Positions 45,713 through 54,249 of a stretch of DNA of 64,000 bases are shown piece after piece; positions within the stretch are counted from its first letter, which is position 1, and each line of letters starts with the position of its first letter. The stretch is from assembly GCF_007713465.1 (NCBI RefSeq), contig NZ_VMSG01000002.1, positions 1-64,000 of the forward strand. Reading direction: 5' to 3'. Under the pieces are notes generated by a model. The model saw nothing but the letters and a program-made list of their open reading frames with translations, made no database searches and was not told the DNA's origin. The DNA comes from Pseudomonas sp. H3(2019) (GTDB taxonomy: Bacteria > Pseudomonadota > Gammaproteobacteria > Pseudomonadales > Pseudomonadaceae). Both the position numbers and the translations under genes were made by a program.

Positions 45713-46015
45713 ATGATGACCGGAATAACAGCGCGCCAATGCTCGTCATGGGCCCTGCTCTCCCTGCTTGCCATCAACCTGGCGCTGACAGCCGGATGCT
45801 CAAGCAAAACTGCCGCGCACCGCTATTCGACCTCAAGCACAGCCTCGAACTGCTACGCCAAAGCGCTACCCGCTGCCGGCGAAGGCGGCTTGGCCTGGGG
45901 CTCCACTTTGGGCATGGCTCGGCAAAAATCCCTGGATAATTGCAAGCGCTATGCCAGCCGATCCGGTGGCACGCCAAGCACCTGCCAAGTGGTGTCGGCG
46001 GAGTGCAAAAAGTAA
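45713..46015 (+). CDS. Small lipoprotein, DUF4189-like, 100 aa
   Basis: Starts MMTGITARQCSSWALLSLLA and has lipobox LTAGC at about residue 25-29. The mature part has an A-rich block (ALPAAGEGGLAWGSTLGMAR) and three Cys (NCYAK, DNCKR, TCQVVSAEC), a layout seen in small DUF4189-type exported proteins with disulfides. Envelope location is predicted; function is unknown. It lies just before the broken DUF1810 gene, 40 bases apart. Confidence 0.6.
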   Translation: MMTGITARQCSSWALLSLLAINLALTAGCSSKTAAHRYSTSSTASNCYAKALPAAGEGGLAWGSTLGMARQKSLDNCKRYASRSGGTPSTCQVVSAECKK

Positions 46016-46055
46016 TAGCGCGTTTGCAGTGTTTGCCAATTGAGGGAGTACAAGC

Positions 46056-46226
46056 ATGCAAGATCCCTTCAATCTTCTTCGCTTCGTCGAGGCCCAGCAC
46101 CCGGTTTTTAGCCGAGCCATGGAAGAGTTGCGTGCCGGGCGCAAGACCAGTCACTGGATGTGGTTCATCTTCCCGCAACTGCAGGGCCTCGGGCACAGCG
46201 AGATGGCCCGGCGCTTTGCCATTTCT
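46056..46226 (+). pseudogene. DUF1810 gene, N-terminal fragment (interrupted by island)
   Basis: Reads MQDPFNLLRFVEAQHPVFSR, then RKTSHWMWFIFPQLQGLGHS and MARRFAIS, the typical first 57 residues of DUF1810 proteins (including the HWMWFIFPQ block). After FAIS the family sequence ends at 46226 and foreign AT-rich DNA starts; the frame runs on with unrelated residues to 46319. The missing C-terminal half is found 8.0 kb away at 54250-54507 in the same orientation. Confidence 0.85.
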
Positions 46227-46396
46227 GGTACTGACTTTCAGCCGACAAAAAACGTAAACACCTATCACAACTACTTGATTAAATTAAACAACCCCCAACG
46301 CAAACCACCAAAAAGTTAATAACCACTATGATTTACACAGCATATTTACATGCCAAACTCCTCTAACAGGTCAGATATGCCGGAGTTGGCGGTGTC

Positions 46397-47434
46397 TCAC
46401 ATTAATTCCGGTGATTTGCGCGCTGGGTAGCTGATGTCCCGCACCACCCCGATATAGCCGTTGTAGAGATTGTCGGCAGGCAGCAACTGCCGGGCCGCCA
46501 ATTGCTCATGCACGCTGCGCAGGTGGTAGAACGGCATGCGCACATAGAGGTGGTGCTCGATGTGGTAGTGGATGGCATGCGGGCCGAACACAAAGGTCTG
46601 CCAGTTCGCGCGGACAATGCTGCGGGCATTCTGGCTCTGGTCTTCGCTGGCGGGCATGCCGGCGTGCTCCATGATTGCCCGCACTCGGCCCATCAGCGGC
46701 AGCAGGGTAATCGCCGGCAGCAGCCACAACCCCGGGTAAAGCCAGGGATGCCCGCTCCAGCTCAGCAGGCCGAACAGCAATCCGTTGCTGATCACCATCG
46801 ACAAGACCTCCCCAAGGACCTGCCCATGGGATTTATCGACCTTGGGCATGATCGCGCGGTAGTCGCCCCGGGCGAACTTGAAGATGCTGATGAAGTAGCC
46901 CACCCCACACAAATCCGCCAGTAGCCGTGTGGCCAACTTACCCCGGGGCAGCGGGTAGTCCCCCAGGCCAAAGACCCCGACCACTGGGTCGTCATGCGTC
47001 ATGGGTTGGCGATGATGCTTCAGGTGACCGCCACGGTAGGTTTGCAGCGACAGGAACAGTGGGCCCGCGGCACACCATTGCCCGATCAAGTCATTCAGTT
47101 TCTGCCGGCGCAGCAGTAAGCCATGGGCGCTCTCATGCATGATCACCGCCAGCGCCAACTGGCTGCGGGCAATGATCAGTGCCGCCAACAGGTAGATCAC
47201 GGGATGTGGCCAAAGCGCGGCACAGGCGAAGGCGGAGGCGATCAAGCCCCAGTCGGCCAGCAGCGCCAGCAGGCTGATCCAGGGTTTGAGGGCAAACAGC
47301 TCGGCGTCGGGGGCAAAGGCCTTCAACGCCCGGTTGTCACCGGCGCGAGATCTAGGCTGGGGCACGGGCGCTGCTTCCTTGTGTTTGGGTGGCAAGGGCA
47401 CAGACCAGGGCCAGCAGCACGCCGCCTGCGACAT
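46397..47434 (-). CDS. Membrane fatty-acid desaturase
   Basis: A 345-residue integral membrane diiron enzyme. The three histidine boxes are present: HESAHG (near residue 105), HLKHH (about 140) and HYHIEHH near the C-terminus, with two pairs of membrane helices between. Such enzymes insert double bonds in, or hydroxylate, acyl chains or related lipids. Its start overlaps the preceding PAP2 gene end (83 bases), so true start may be further in. It is the last gene of the island operon, near the left island end. Confidence 0.85.
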   Translation of the reverse strand: MSQAACCWPWSVPLPPKHKEAAPVPQPRSRAGDNRALKAFAPDAELFALKPWISLLALLADWGLIASAFACAALWPHPVIYLLAALIIARSQLALAVIMHESAHGLLLRRQKLNDLIGQWCAAGPLFLSLQTYRGGHLKHHRQPMTHDDPVVGVFGLGDYPLPRGKLATRLLADLCGVGYFISIFKFARGDYRAIMPKVDKSHGQVLGEVLSMVISNGLLFGLLSWSGHPWLYPGLWLLPAITLLPLMGRVRAIMEHAGMPASEDQSQNARSIVRANWQTFVFGPHAIHYHIEHHLYVRMPFYHLRSVHEQLAARQLLPADNLYNGYIGVVRDISYPARKSPELM

Positions 47435-48029
47435 CGATCAGCGTGTGTTGTTTGAGGGTCAGCGTCGACAGGCAGATAAGCAGGCCGGTGCCGCCGACCA
47501 ACCACCGATAGCGAACGCACCAGAGCGCCCGACAGGCCAGACAGGTCACCGCCACATGCAGGCTTGGGCAGCCATTGGACGCCTGGTCCAGCTGCCACAG
47601 CCGGCTCAGTCGCTGGTGCAGAAAGGCGTTGTCGATCAAGCCGATATCCGGCCTGGGAATGAATTCGGGAAACAGCCAGAAGCACACGATCGCCACTCCA
47701 AAGGCGATCCCGGTGGCGCTCTTGAAGGCCCTGAAAGCGTTGGCGCTGGCGTAGGCCGCCGCCAGTAGCACAAAAGGAAAGAACAGCACATACACCCACC
47801 ACGATTGCGCAATGAACGGGATCAGTTGATCCAGCGGAGTGACCCAGTTGTAGCGCGGCGTAATCAGGCGCTGCAGGCCAATAAAAATACTCAGGCCCAG
47901 CAGCAGCCCCAGGAACGCAACCAGCGCCTGCCGATAATTGGGGCCCGGGATCAGGTGCTGCAAGGGCTTGCCCATGGCGGCTCGCTTATAGAGTGGAGAA
48001 TGAATGACGGCGCACGGCAGCGCACTCAC
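47352..48029 (-). CDS. PAP2-family lipid phosphatase/phosphotransferase
   Basis: A 225-residue (GTG start at 48029) or 207-residue (ATG at 47975, MGKPLQHLIPGPNY) membrane protein with five to six helices. ASNGCPSLHVAVTCL and TLTLKQHTLIDVAGG are the second and third catalytic motifs of PAP2 enzymes (Ser-His and His), the set used to dephosphorylate lipid phosphates. The first motif is weak, as in the inositolphosphotransferase-like subgroup. The GTG start overlaps the stop of the glycosyltransferase gene, suggesting coupling. In this operon it may process a polyprenyl- or lipid-phosphate intermediate. Confidence 0.75.
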   Translation of the reverse strand: MSALPCAVIHSPLYKRAAMGKPLQHLIPGPNYRQALVAFLGLLLGLSIFIGLQRLITPRYNWVTPLDQLIPFIAQSWWVYVLFFPFVLLAAAYASANAFRAFKSATGIAFGVAIVCFWLFPEFIPRPDIGLIDNAFLHQRLSRLWQLDQASNGCPSLHVAVTCLACRALWCVRYRWLVGGTGLLICLSTLTLKQHTLIDVAGGVLLALVCALATQTQGSSARAPA

Positions 48030-49129
48030 AGGCTGAGCAAGCGGCTGACCCAGGCATCGATCCGCGCCTGGGCGCGCTGCCTGCCTGTCGCACCTGCTGC
48101 AGCTGACGGCTCAGCCGCGGCCGCGTCTGTCAGTTGTGCCGCTGCCTGGGCCACCTGGCGCCGAAAATCGGCGGCGTCGCCGCGCCAGGTCACCACCCGG
48201 TGCAGCAACTGCAGCTGGGCGGCGCGCGCAGCATTGGTGGCCTGTTCGGGCTGGTCGCTGAGGACCAGGATAATCGGTCGCTGATAGACCCGGGCGATCG
48301 ACAGTGCGGCCATGCCCGGCGCGGATACCATCAATCGCGCCTGCGCCGCGCGACTGGCCCAGAGCGGGTCAACCCCGAGCCAGCCACTGCGCCCGGCGTA
48401 GCCCTCACCCACCAGGTGCGCGCCCAGGCCGGCATCAGCCAAGCCCGCGCTCAAGGCATCGGCCAGGGCGGGCTCGCTGAAATGCGGGTTGAGGTACACC
48501 GCCGCACCATCGGCGGGTAGCTCCGGCAACGCAGCGGCGGGGGCCACTGGTGTCGGCAAGCGATACAGGTCCGGGGCCTTGGCATCATCGATCTCATAGG
48601 CAAAATCATGTTCGATGCAGGCACGCGCCGCGCCAATCTGGCGGCCGACGATCCAGCCGAACAGCCGTCCGAACTGGCGCGGCCACATGCCGTCAAAATT
48701 GTTGATCAGCGCGACCTTGAGGCTCGCCCCGTACACATGCACGACCTTGCGTCGCCAACCGGGCAGCATGCCCATGTACAGCAACGCCGGGTGGAAGGAA
48801 TCGTTGATCAGCAGATCCGCGCTGCGCAGCCAGCGCCGCAGGCGCAGGATATCGTGCAGCATCCGTCCCGGGCGAAACAGGTAATGCGCGACATTGCGAT
48901 TGGTCGCCTGGCGCAGCATGTTCTGCTCGCTATCGAACTGCACTGCATAGTGCTGCGAAAGAAGCGTGGCCTCGATGCCGAAGCGCCGGAGAAAGTCCTG
49001 CCCTTGTTCCGAGGTGGTCAGCACCTGGACCTGCGCCCCGGCCTCATGCAGCGCATGCACCAGCAACTGCGCGCGCATCAAGTGGCCACGAGCATCGGCG
49101 GTGGCGAGGTAAAGAATCCTTGAACTCAT
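48026..49129 (-). CDS. GT-B-type glycosyltransferase
   Basis: A 367-residue protein starting MSSRILYLATADARGHLMRA at 49129, whose ATG overlaps the stop of the preceding gene. The N-terminal half shows the MurG/UGT-like Rossmann start (GH motif in DARGHLMRAQLLVHAL), and the C-terminal half has LMVSAPGMAALSIARVYQRP, the nucleotide-sugar-binding region. Soluble or membrane-associated enzymes of this type add a sugar to lipids or natural products. The acceptor here is likely a lipid, given the neighbours. Confidence 0.75.
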   Translation of the reverse strand: MSSRILYLATADARGHLMRAQLLVHALHEAGAQVQVLTTSEQGQDFLRRFGIEATLLSQHYAVQFDSEQNMLRQATNRNVAHYLFRPGRMLHDILRLRRWLRSADLLINDSFHPALLYMGMLPGWRRKVVHVYGASLKVALINNFDGMWPRQFGRLFGWIVGRQIGAARACIEHDFAYEIDDAKAPDLYRLPTPVAPAAALPELPADGAAVYLNPHFSEPALADALSAGLADAGLGAHLVGEGYAGRSGWLGVDPLWASRAAQARLMVSAPGMAALSIARVYQRPIILVLSDQPEQATNAARAAQLQLLHRVVTWRGDAADFRRQVAQAAAQLTDAAAAEPSAAAGATGRQRAQARIDAWVSRLLSL

Positions 49130-49860
49130 CGAGTACCGCCGCGTACACCGCCCAGCACCGAGCCGGCGACGTACATCGCCAGTGCCCCGGTGACGCCAAA
49201 ACTGGATTCGACGGTGCGAATGTCCTTCAGCAACAGCTCCAGGTGCGCCCATTCATGGGGCGCCACGATGCGCCGCAGCGTGTTTTCGCACAAGCGTACG
49301 TGGGCTTTCTCGTCGGCCAGGACACGTGACAACAGCGGATACAGCCCATGCTCGGTGCCTATGACCGCGCAGTGACGGCTCAACACGCGTTCGGCCATCT
49401 GCTCGGCGCACAGCCCGGTCGCGTAGGCAGGCACCAGCAGGCCGTGCTCGAAATGCGCCGCGTAGCGATGCGCCAGGCGTTGCCAGCGCAGGATCTTGCG
49501 TCGGCTGAGCCAGTCTGGTTCCAGGCGCGTTGTGCCATCATCGCCGACACGGCGCAACGCTTCGACAAACAGCGTCACGTGCCGGCGCTCGTCGGCCAGA
49601 TGCTGTTCGACCTGGCGTTCGAGCCAGGGCGGCGACTGCGGCAGCAACTCTTCCAGCAGCGTACGTTCGGTCGCGTCTTCGCCGGCCAGGTACATGCGCA
49701 ACAGCAGCCGTTCCCCGCGCAGGGTGCGGTGCAGGCGAAGCAGCGCGGCACGCTTGATGCGATCCACCAGGCGCGCTTGCACTGCACCCAGGCCCTGGGC
49801 CTTGGGCGTGCTCAGGCAGTTGACGTCCGCCGCGCTTGCGCTGTGGTCGAACACACTCAT
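49126..49860 (-). CDS. Ferritin-like diiron protein, 244 aa
   Basis: A helical protein with repeated acidic/His motifs: YLAGEDATERTLLEELL, QHLADERRHVTLFVEAL and RVLADEKAHVRLCENTL give E...E-x-x-H twice, the ligand set of ferritin-like diiron oxidases (such as MiaE or aldehyde-deformylating oxygenase). An oxidase or hydroxylase role on a lipid or other operon product is inferred. A C-terminal hydrophobic stretch (FGVTGALAMYVAGSVLGG) could sit in the membrane. Both gene ends overlap neighbours by four bases. Confidence 0.7.
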   Translation of the reverse strand: MSVFDHSASAADVNCLSTPKAQGLGAVQARLVDRIKRAALLRLHRTLRGERLLLRMYLAGEDATERTLLEELLPQSPPWLERQVEQHLADERRHVTLFVEALRRVGDDGTTRLEPDWLSRRKILRWQRLAHRYAAHFEHGLLVPAYATGLCAEQMAERVLSRHCAVIGTEHGLYPLLSRVLADEKAHVRLCENTLRRIVAPHEWAHLELLLKDIRTVESSFGVTGALAMYVAGSVLGGVRGGTR

Positions 49861-50891
49861 TGCACGGGCTGCGCGGCAGCGTCGCTGACAGCGGATGCCG
49901 GCGCGGCTTGCGAGCTACGGTGCCAGGCCAGGATCAGGCCGATAAAGCTGTCGCGCATAAAGGCGGATGCGCAAGCGTTGGCCGCCGGGAAAGCTTCCTC
50001 ACGGCCGTTGTAACGCAGGTAACCCTTGCCGTTGATTGCGCCCAGTTCCAGGGTGTCGCGTTTGTTCAGGCCACGCTGGCGAACGTCCTTGAGCAGCGGG
50101 CTGTCCTCAAGCCCAAACACAAACAGCTGGCGTTGTACCACCCACATCGGGATCTGGCCGCTCAGGGCCTGCAGGTTGAGGTTCCAGGTCCCCTGGGCCA
50201 GCAACTGATCCAGTTTGACAGTCTCTGGTTGCCCCGAGGTAAAGCTGGCGCGCAGCAGTGCCTTGGAGACACGGCCAACGCCAAGGGCTATGGTGATGTC
50301 GTCGGCGCTAGGGTTCTGCGCATCGCTGGGGCGTACCACCACGAAGTAGCTGGCCACCCGCGCGGCAATGGACGGCTGCGCCAAGACGTTGCGCGCCTGC
50401 TCGGCAGTGAACAGCACACGCTCGCTGGCGCCTTCGCTGACGCTGATCTGATAAGGGTCAAGGACGATGTCACTGAACTTGCCGCGCACCGGCGAATGCA
50501 CATAGGTCTCGGACTTCCACACCTTGCCCGAGCGCCGCAGCAGCACATGCAAGCTCAGGGGCACGCGCTGGCCATCGGCGGCGAGGCCGCTGCCGTGCAG
50601 CAGCACGTCGCCGATCACGGTTTTGCTGTCGTGAAAGGCGTCGGCGCCAATCACAATGGCGTGGGATTGCGGGTCGACGCTGGCATGGGCGTCCGCCACA
50701 TCCAGGGCGATGCGGTTGCAGTTGCGCTCAACGCTGCCCGTGGCGACTTCGGCGCAGCCGCTGGCCGAGGCGAAGTGAAACACTCCGCGGCCGCTGAATT
50801 CGGACAACTCGGCGTTGGCCTGGCCGCTTAGAGCCAGCAAGGCCAGGCACGCCATGGAGTAGCCGAATGAGGCAATCGAACATGTTTTCAT
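49857..50891 (-). CDS. Secreted protein of unknown function, 344 aa
   Basis: Starts at 50891 behind AGGAGGT and has a clear signal peptide (MKTCSIASFGYSMACLALLA, cut after GQANA). The mature protein is strand-rich, with SPVRGKFSDIVLDPYQISVS and LLAQGTWNLNLQALSGQIPM. Cys pairs (GCAEVATGSVERNC) suggest a disulfide. I do not recognise the family, although the first part (SFxGRGVFHFAS...) resembles periplasmic YceI/chalcone-isomerase-like lipid-binding proteins only loosely. It is the second gene of the island operon and overlaps the ferritin-like gene by four bases. Confidence 0.6.
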   Translation of the reverse strand: MKTCSIASFGYSMACLALLALSGQANAELSEFSGRGVFHFASASGCAEVATGSVERNCNRIALDVADAHASVDPQSHAIVIGADAFHDSKTVIGDVLLHGSGLAADGQRVPLSLHVLLRRSGKVWKSETYVHSPVRGKFSDIVLDPYQISVSEGASERVLFTAEQARNVLAQPSIAARVASYFVVVRPSDAQNPSADDITIALGVGRVSKALLRASFTSGQPETVKLDQLLAQGTWNLNLQALSGQIPMWVVQRQLFVFGLEDSPLLKDVRQRGLNKRDTLELGAINGKGYLRYNGREEAFPAANACASAFMRDSFIGLILAWHRSSQAAPASAVSDAAAQPVQ

Positions 50892-50944
50892 GGGGACCTC
50901 CTGTGGGCACGCAACCTGCGTTCGACGATACGGCGCGACGCGGA

Positions 50945-52033
50945 TCAATCCAGGTTACGGTGATAAGACAGCGCTTCACTGTGAAGGGCGCTCGCACGAC
51001 CAGCACTGATACCCAAGCCACGGACCAACGCGCCCGCGGTGTCGAGCAACGACATGCCGATGACGATGGCCGTCGCCCCAAGGCGCCGTACCCCGCGCAG
51101 GGGCGGCAGGTCCTGATGGTTGAGGGCGCGCAAGCTGTAGCCCAATCGCCCGACCATCACGCACAAAGGGCCGATCGGCCCGCTGCGCCCGAGCCATTGC
51201 AGCCAGCCCGGCATATAGGCACGTACCAGATACGGCGTAAGGTCGACACTGTCGCCGCCCCTGAGCCAGCGCAACTTGACCACTTCACCATGGCTGTCGG
51301 GCAATCGATGCTCGGTATGCGCGCCCGGCGCATAGGCAACCGCCACGCCCGCGGCTTGCAGGCGCAGACCCATGACCTGGCAATGGGCACGATAAACGCC
51401 ATTCAGCGGCTCGTATCGGTACTGCTCGAAAGTGTCACAGCGAAAGGCCGCGTTGTTGGCATAGAAGTTACGCGTGGCGCCGTTACGCAAGGGGCTGGGG
51501 AAGTACATGAAGTCGATGGCGGTCAGTGCACTGCCGGTGATGCTCGGCGCATAGCTGGTGCGCCCGGCGACCGCGACTGGCGCGTCGGACTGGGCAAAGG
51601 GCACCAGCAACTGCTCCAGCCATTGGGCACAGGGGATGCAATCGGCATCGGCAAAGACCACGTACTTGCAACGTGCTTGGTCGACACCGTCGAAGCCGAC
51701 GTTCTTGGCATCGTAGTAGCCGGTGAGCGCGTCGATTTCGACGAAGTCCAGCGCCCGGCCGGCCAGTGTACAAAGCGCTTGGCGCGCCTGCAGATCGAGG
51801 CCGTCGTGGGTGACGACCCATTGAGCCAAAGACTGCGGCGAGACACTCTGCTGGGCAAGCCTGGCGATCAGGCGCTTGAGGCTGCCCAAGGCTTCCAGCG
51901 CATCGTTGCCGCCGCGCAGATTGTTGGTTTCCAGCACCAGCGCGGTTTGGGTAGTAATCCTCTCCAGGCACTTGAGCCTGTCATCGCGGTGCGACAGCAG
52001 CGACATCCGGGCTATCATTTCTTGGCTATCCAT
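50945..52033 (-). CDS. Family-2 glycosyltransferase, first gene of the island operon
   Basis: A 362-residue GT-A enzyme. CKYVVFADADCIPCAQWLEQ carries the D-x-D metal site, and the stretch with YANNAAFRCDTFEQYRYEPL, EHRLPDSHGEVVKLRWLRGG gives the acceptor and catalytic region. C-terminal hydrophobic segments (ATAIVIGMSLLDTAGALV) may anchor it in the membrane. The N-terminal 60 residues are unusually diverged. It is the first gene after the promoter region at 52034-52155 and is followed 53 bases later by the secreted protein gene. Confidence 0.8.
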   Translation of the reverse strand: MDSQEMIARMSLLSHRDDRLKCLERITTQTALVLETNNLRGGNDALEALGSLKRLIARLAQQSVSPQSLAQWVVTHDGLDLQARQALCTLAGRALDFVEIDALTGYYDAKNVGFDGVDQARCKYVVFADADCIPCAQWLEQLLVPFAQSDAPVAVAGRTSYAPSITGSALTAIDFMYFPSPLRNGATRNFYANNAAFRCDTFEQYRYEPLNGVYRAHCQVMGLRLQAAGVAVAYAPGAHTEHRLPDSHGEVVKLRWLRGGDSVDLTPYLVRAYMPGWLQWLGRSGPIGPLCVMVGRLGYSLRALNHQDLPPLRGVRRLGATAIVIGMSLLDTAGALVRGLGISAGRASALHSEALSYHRNLD

Positions 52034-52432
52034 TTCGGCGTATATCTGAAAAGGCAGGACTGCTTGCCGGACTTGACGGGCGGCTCGGGGGTGTCACGAG
52101 CCGCAGTAGCTGCTGTGTTGTTCTCATAATGTACTCATGACAGGGTATCGCCAAGCAAGCATCAGACGCTGCAAGGGTATCAACCAGTGAAAAAAATCAA
52201 AGTTGATTTTTGACAACTAAAGATACTCAAAAAGATCTTTGGTTGATGGTATCAAAATAACGATAAAGGTTCTAACCGTGAAAATATCGCCCATTTACGC
52301 CAAGTCTTTGACCAAATGCGCCAGCGATACCTGCATTTAATGAGATGGTCAGCCCGCCGAGGACCACGGGGGGAGTCTAAACTTGTCGGGGCGTTCTCTT
52401 CACCCAAGGTGGGATATCGATACCCAGAAGCA
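52034..52432. other. Leader and spacer between island operon and integrase remnant
   Basis: No gene is seen. It holds the operon promoter (52126-52154), a leader hairpin CGGCTCG/CGAGCCG (52081-52103), and an AT-rich stretch 52185-52310. The segment near 52430 is the tail of the decayed integrase. Confidence 0.5.
52126..52154 (-). promoter_or_regulatory. Putative sigma-70 promoter of the island operon
   Basis: On the minus strand TTGGCG (52154-52149), a 17-base spacer and CATTAT (52131-52126), 93 bases before the GT2 start. The match is moderate in both boxes and spacing is ideal. Confidence 0.4.
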
Positions 52433-53951
52433 TCATGGTATGTAACCCTCATACCGAGGGTGTTTGCTGCCGATCGATTTAAGGGGCTGTGTCTGGTGAT
52501 CGACCCAACGGTTGGCACCGACCCCCTCCTCGCCCAGCGCTTGTAAGGCTTTCGCGAGAAGGACCTGGGTTTCCTGACGATGCCGACGAATGGCCTGCTC
52601 TCGGACCACATCACCTTTGATGCACACATGCTCATCACAATTGAGGCAATCTCGATAAAGCTGACACGGCAGCATGGAAAAATCGTGCAGGCAATACCCC
52701 AAATCCGTTGTATGGGCGGTCATGATTTCCAGCGTCGCAAACTGATCCCGTGCAATCAAACTACTCGGTGGAATACTCGCCACGTGACCTACTGACTTTT
52801 CCGGATCACCTAAAGCGGACCTGGCTAGCGCCAATACATCCCTATCGGATTGGTGGTCTTAGCACTTGTTTTGTCCGAGCTTGGCTCGACCGCTCCATTT
52901 GGCGATGTCGAGTTGCTATAATCCGCCCATCTGCGCCACGGTATTTAAAAAATGGCGAAATTGATGCGTCGTGATTTGCATTGGACTGCCGTCTAGCTCA
53001 CAGCAACCGAAGCGATCGAAAATACTGTGGGTAGTGCGTGTACCAGATAATTGATTCTGAATATAACCGGTATCTGGCAAGACGATCACCCCACGGTACG
53101 TTCCCCACGCCTCGGCTAACTCATTCAGGCGCGTCAAGCAAAGCACTTCACTGTATTTCAGGTTGTTCTTCTGGTCCGCCAGCGGAAAGTTGGCTGGCAG
53201 CATCGAAATGATCACTCGTTCAATGTCCGCGAACAGAAACCTCGGGGCATTTTTCTGCTGCGGGTCATAAGGGATGTGTTCCTCGATCCCATGCTTCCTG
53301 CACCATCCCGCCCCACGCTGGGTGTGATTGCTATTGGGGGGTGGGCCGGTAAAAACAATCGCACTCACCTGGTCCGAGCTAATTAACTTCTGCCCCCGGA
53401 GCACCTCCAACTCCACGGGTAAATACATCGCATCAGGATGCTGCTCGTACCACCGTGCCACTTCTCGCGCTGGCGTGGAAATAGTCCTGAGCTTACTCAC
53501 CGCCTCTCCAGCAACACTGGCCATGGATTGCACCACACATTTGTTCAGTTAAGCCCTCGCGAGGTGTAACATTGGAAAAGCGTTGCACTGAAGGAATGCG
53601 AGCCTTTATGGCTGTAGACACCAGTTCCCGGAGTTTTTCCAGCCCAGTGAAGTGTGGATTTCCGACCCCAGCTTTTAGTAACTGATCGGTCGCAATCCAG
53701 TCAAGGTATCGGGCAATGTATAAGAGCCGTATGGCAATAGTGGCGGGATGAATTTTCTGCGAACTAGAGTCACTGATAGAACATGGCCATACAAATATCC
53801 CATCCCTGGATCGTTTTCTATCGCCCGCTGCGATTGGCAATTTACACGCCCCAACGATAGCTTCTATGTCTCCTACCGTTAAAAAATGACCATCGCGCAA
53901 ACGGGCGCACAAATCTATCTTTAGTTCACCAATAACAATGAACAGCAGCAT
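52433..53951 (-). pseudogene. Decayed tyrosine-recombinase-type integrase
   Basis: Three pieces in minus order make one protein. Piece 1 (53951-53493) has IGELKIDLCARLRDGHFL and IRLLYIARYLDWIATDQLLK; a frameshift near 53500-53536 leads to piece 2 (to 52916), with QITTHQFRHFLNTVAQMGGL, the R-H active-site block of tyrosine recombinases. Two in-frame stops (TAG after MGGL, then TAA) follow, and piece 3 (to 52433) has LGYCLHDFSMLPCQLYRDCL and NCDEHVCIKGD, the Cys-rich end common in large integrases of genomic islands. With one frameshift and two stops it is inactive. Confidence 0.75.
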
Positions 53952-54249
53952 AAGCGACCGAAGCGCCTAATGAAGTGTGCTCGTTGACAAATTAGCCGTT
54001 CGTAACTCTGTCAGTACCCAAAGTGTGGTTCTGTGCACGGGCATACCGTCTTGCCCAAGGCAAAGTACGGGGAAACGCTAACCATTGTCGAACCGCATGA
54101 GCTTGATTCTGTAAGGGTTCATTGTTTACACACTCACAAGGTAAACAATAATAAACCCTAGACTAAAATCCCTCTTTACGCAAAAAACCACACTACCTGC
54201 TTGTTCCTATTATATTTTTCCGACAAATATTTACGCTTAAGAAGAAGTC
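53952..54249. other. AT-rich island end with a palindrome
   Basis: No gene. ATTGTTTAC (54121-54129) and GTAAACAAT (54141-54149) form a perfect 9-bp inverted repeat, extended by GGGTT/AACCC outside. Such a structure could be a recombinase or regulator binding site near the right island end. Confidence 0.45.

Larger units (their letters stand above)
46227..54249. mobile_element. About 8-kb genomic island inserted in a DUF1810 gene
   Basis: The two halves of one DUF1810 gene flank this segment; joining codon 57 (FAIS) to SLSAEARAYL at 54250 restores a normal 142-residue protein. Both ends are AT-rich. The segment contains a six-gene minus-strand operon (46397-52033) and a decayed integrase gene (52433-53951). 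Short features shared by the ends: TGACTT (46232-46237) facing AAGTCA (54245-54250), direct TCAGCC (46238 and 54248), and direct CCGACAAA (46242 and 54220). Exact ends are uncertain by some bases. Confidence 0.75.

Noticed and set aside
52252..52638. 128-residue minus-strand frame next to the integrase remnant
   Set aside because: It overlaps the Cys-rich tail of the integrase in another frame and has no recognisable content.
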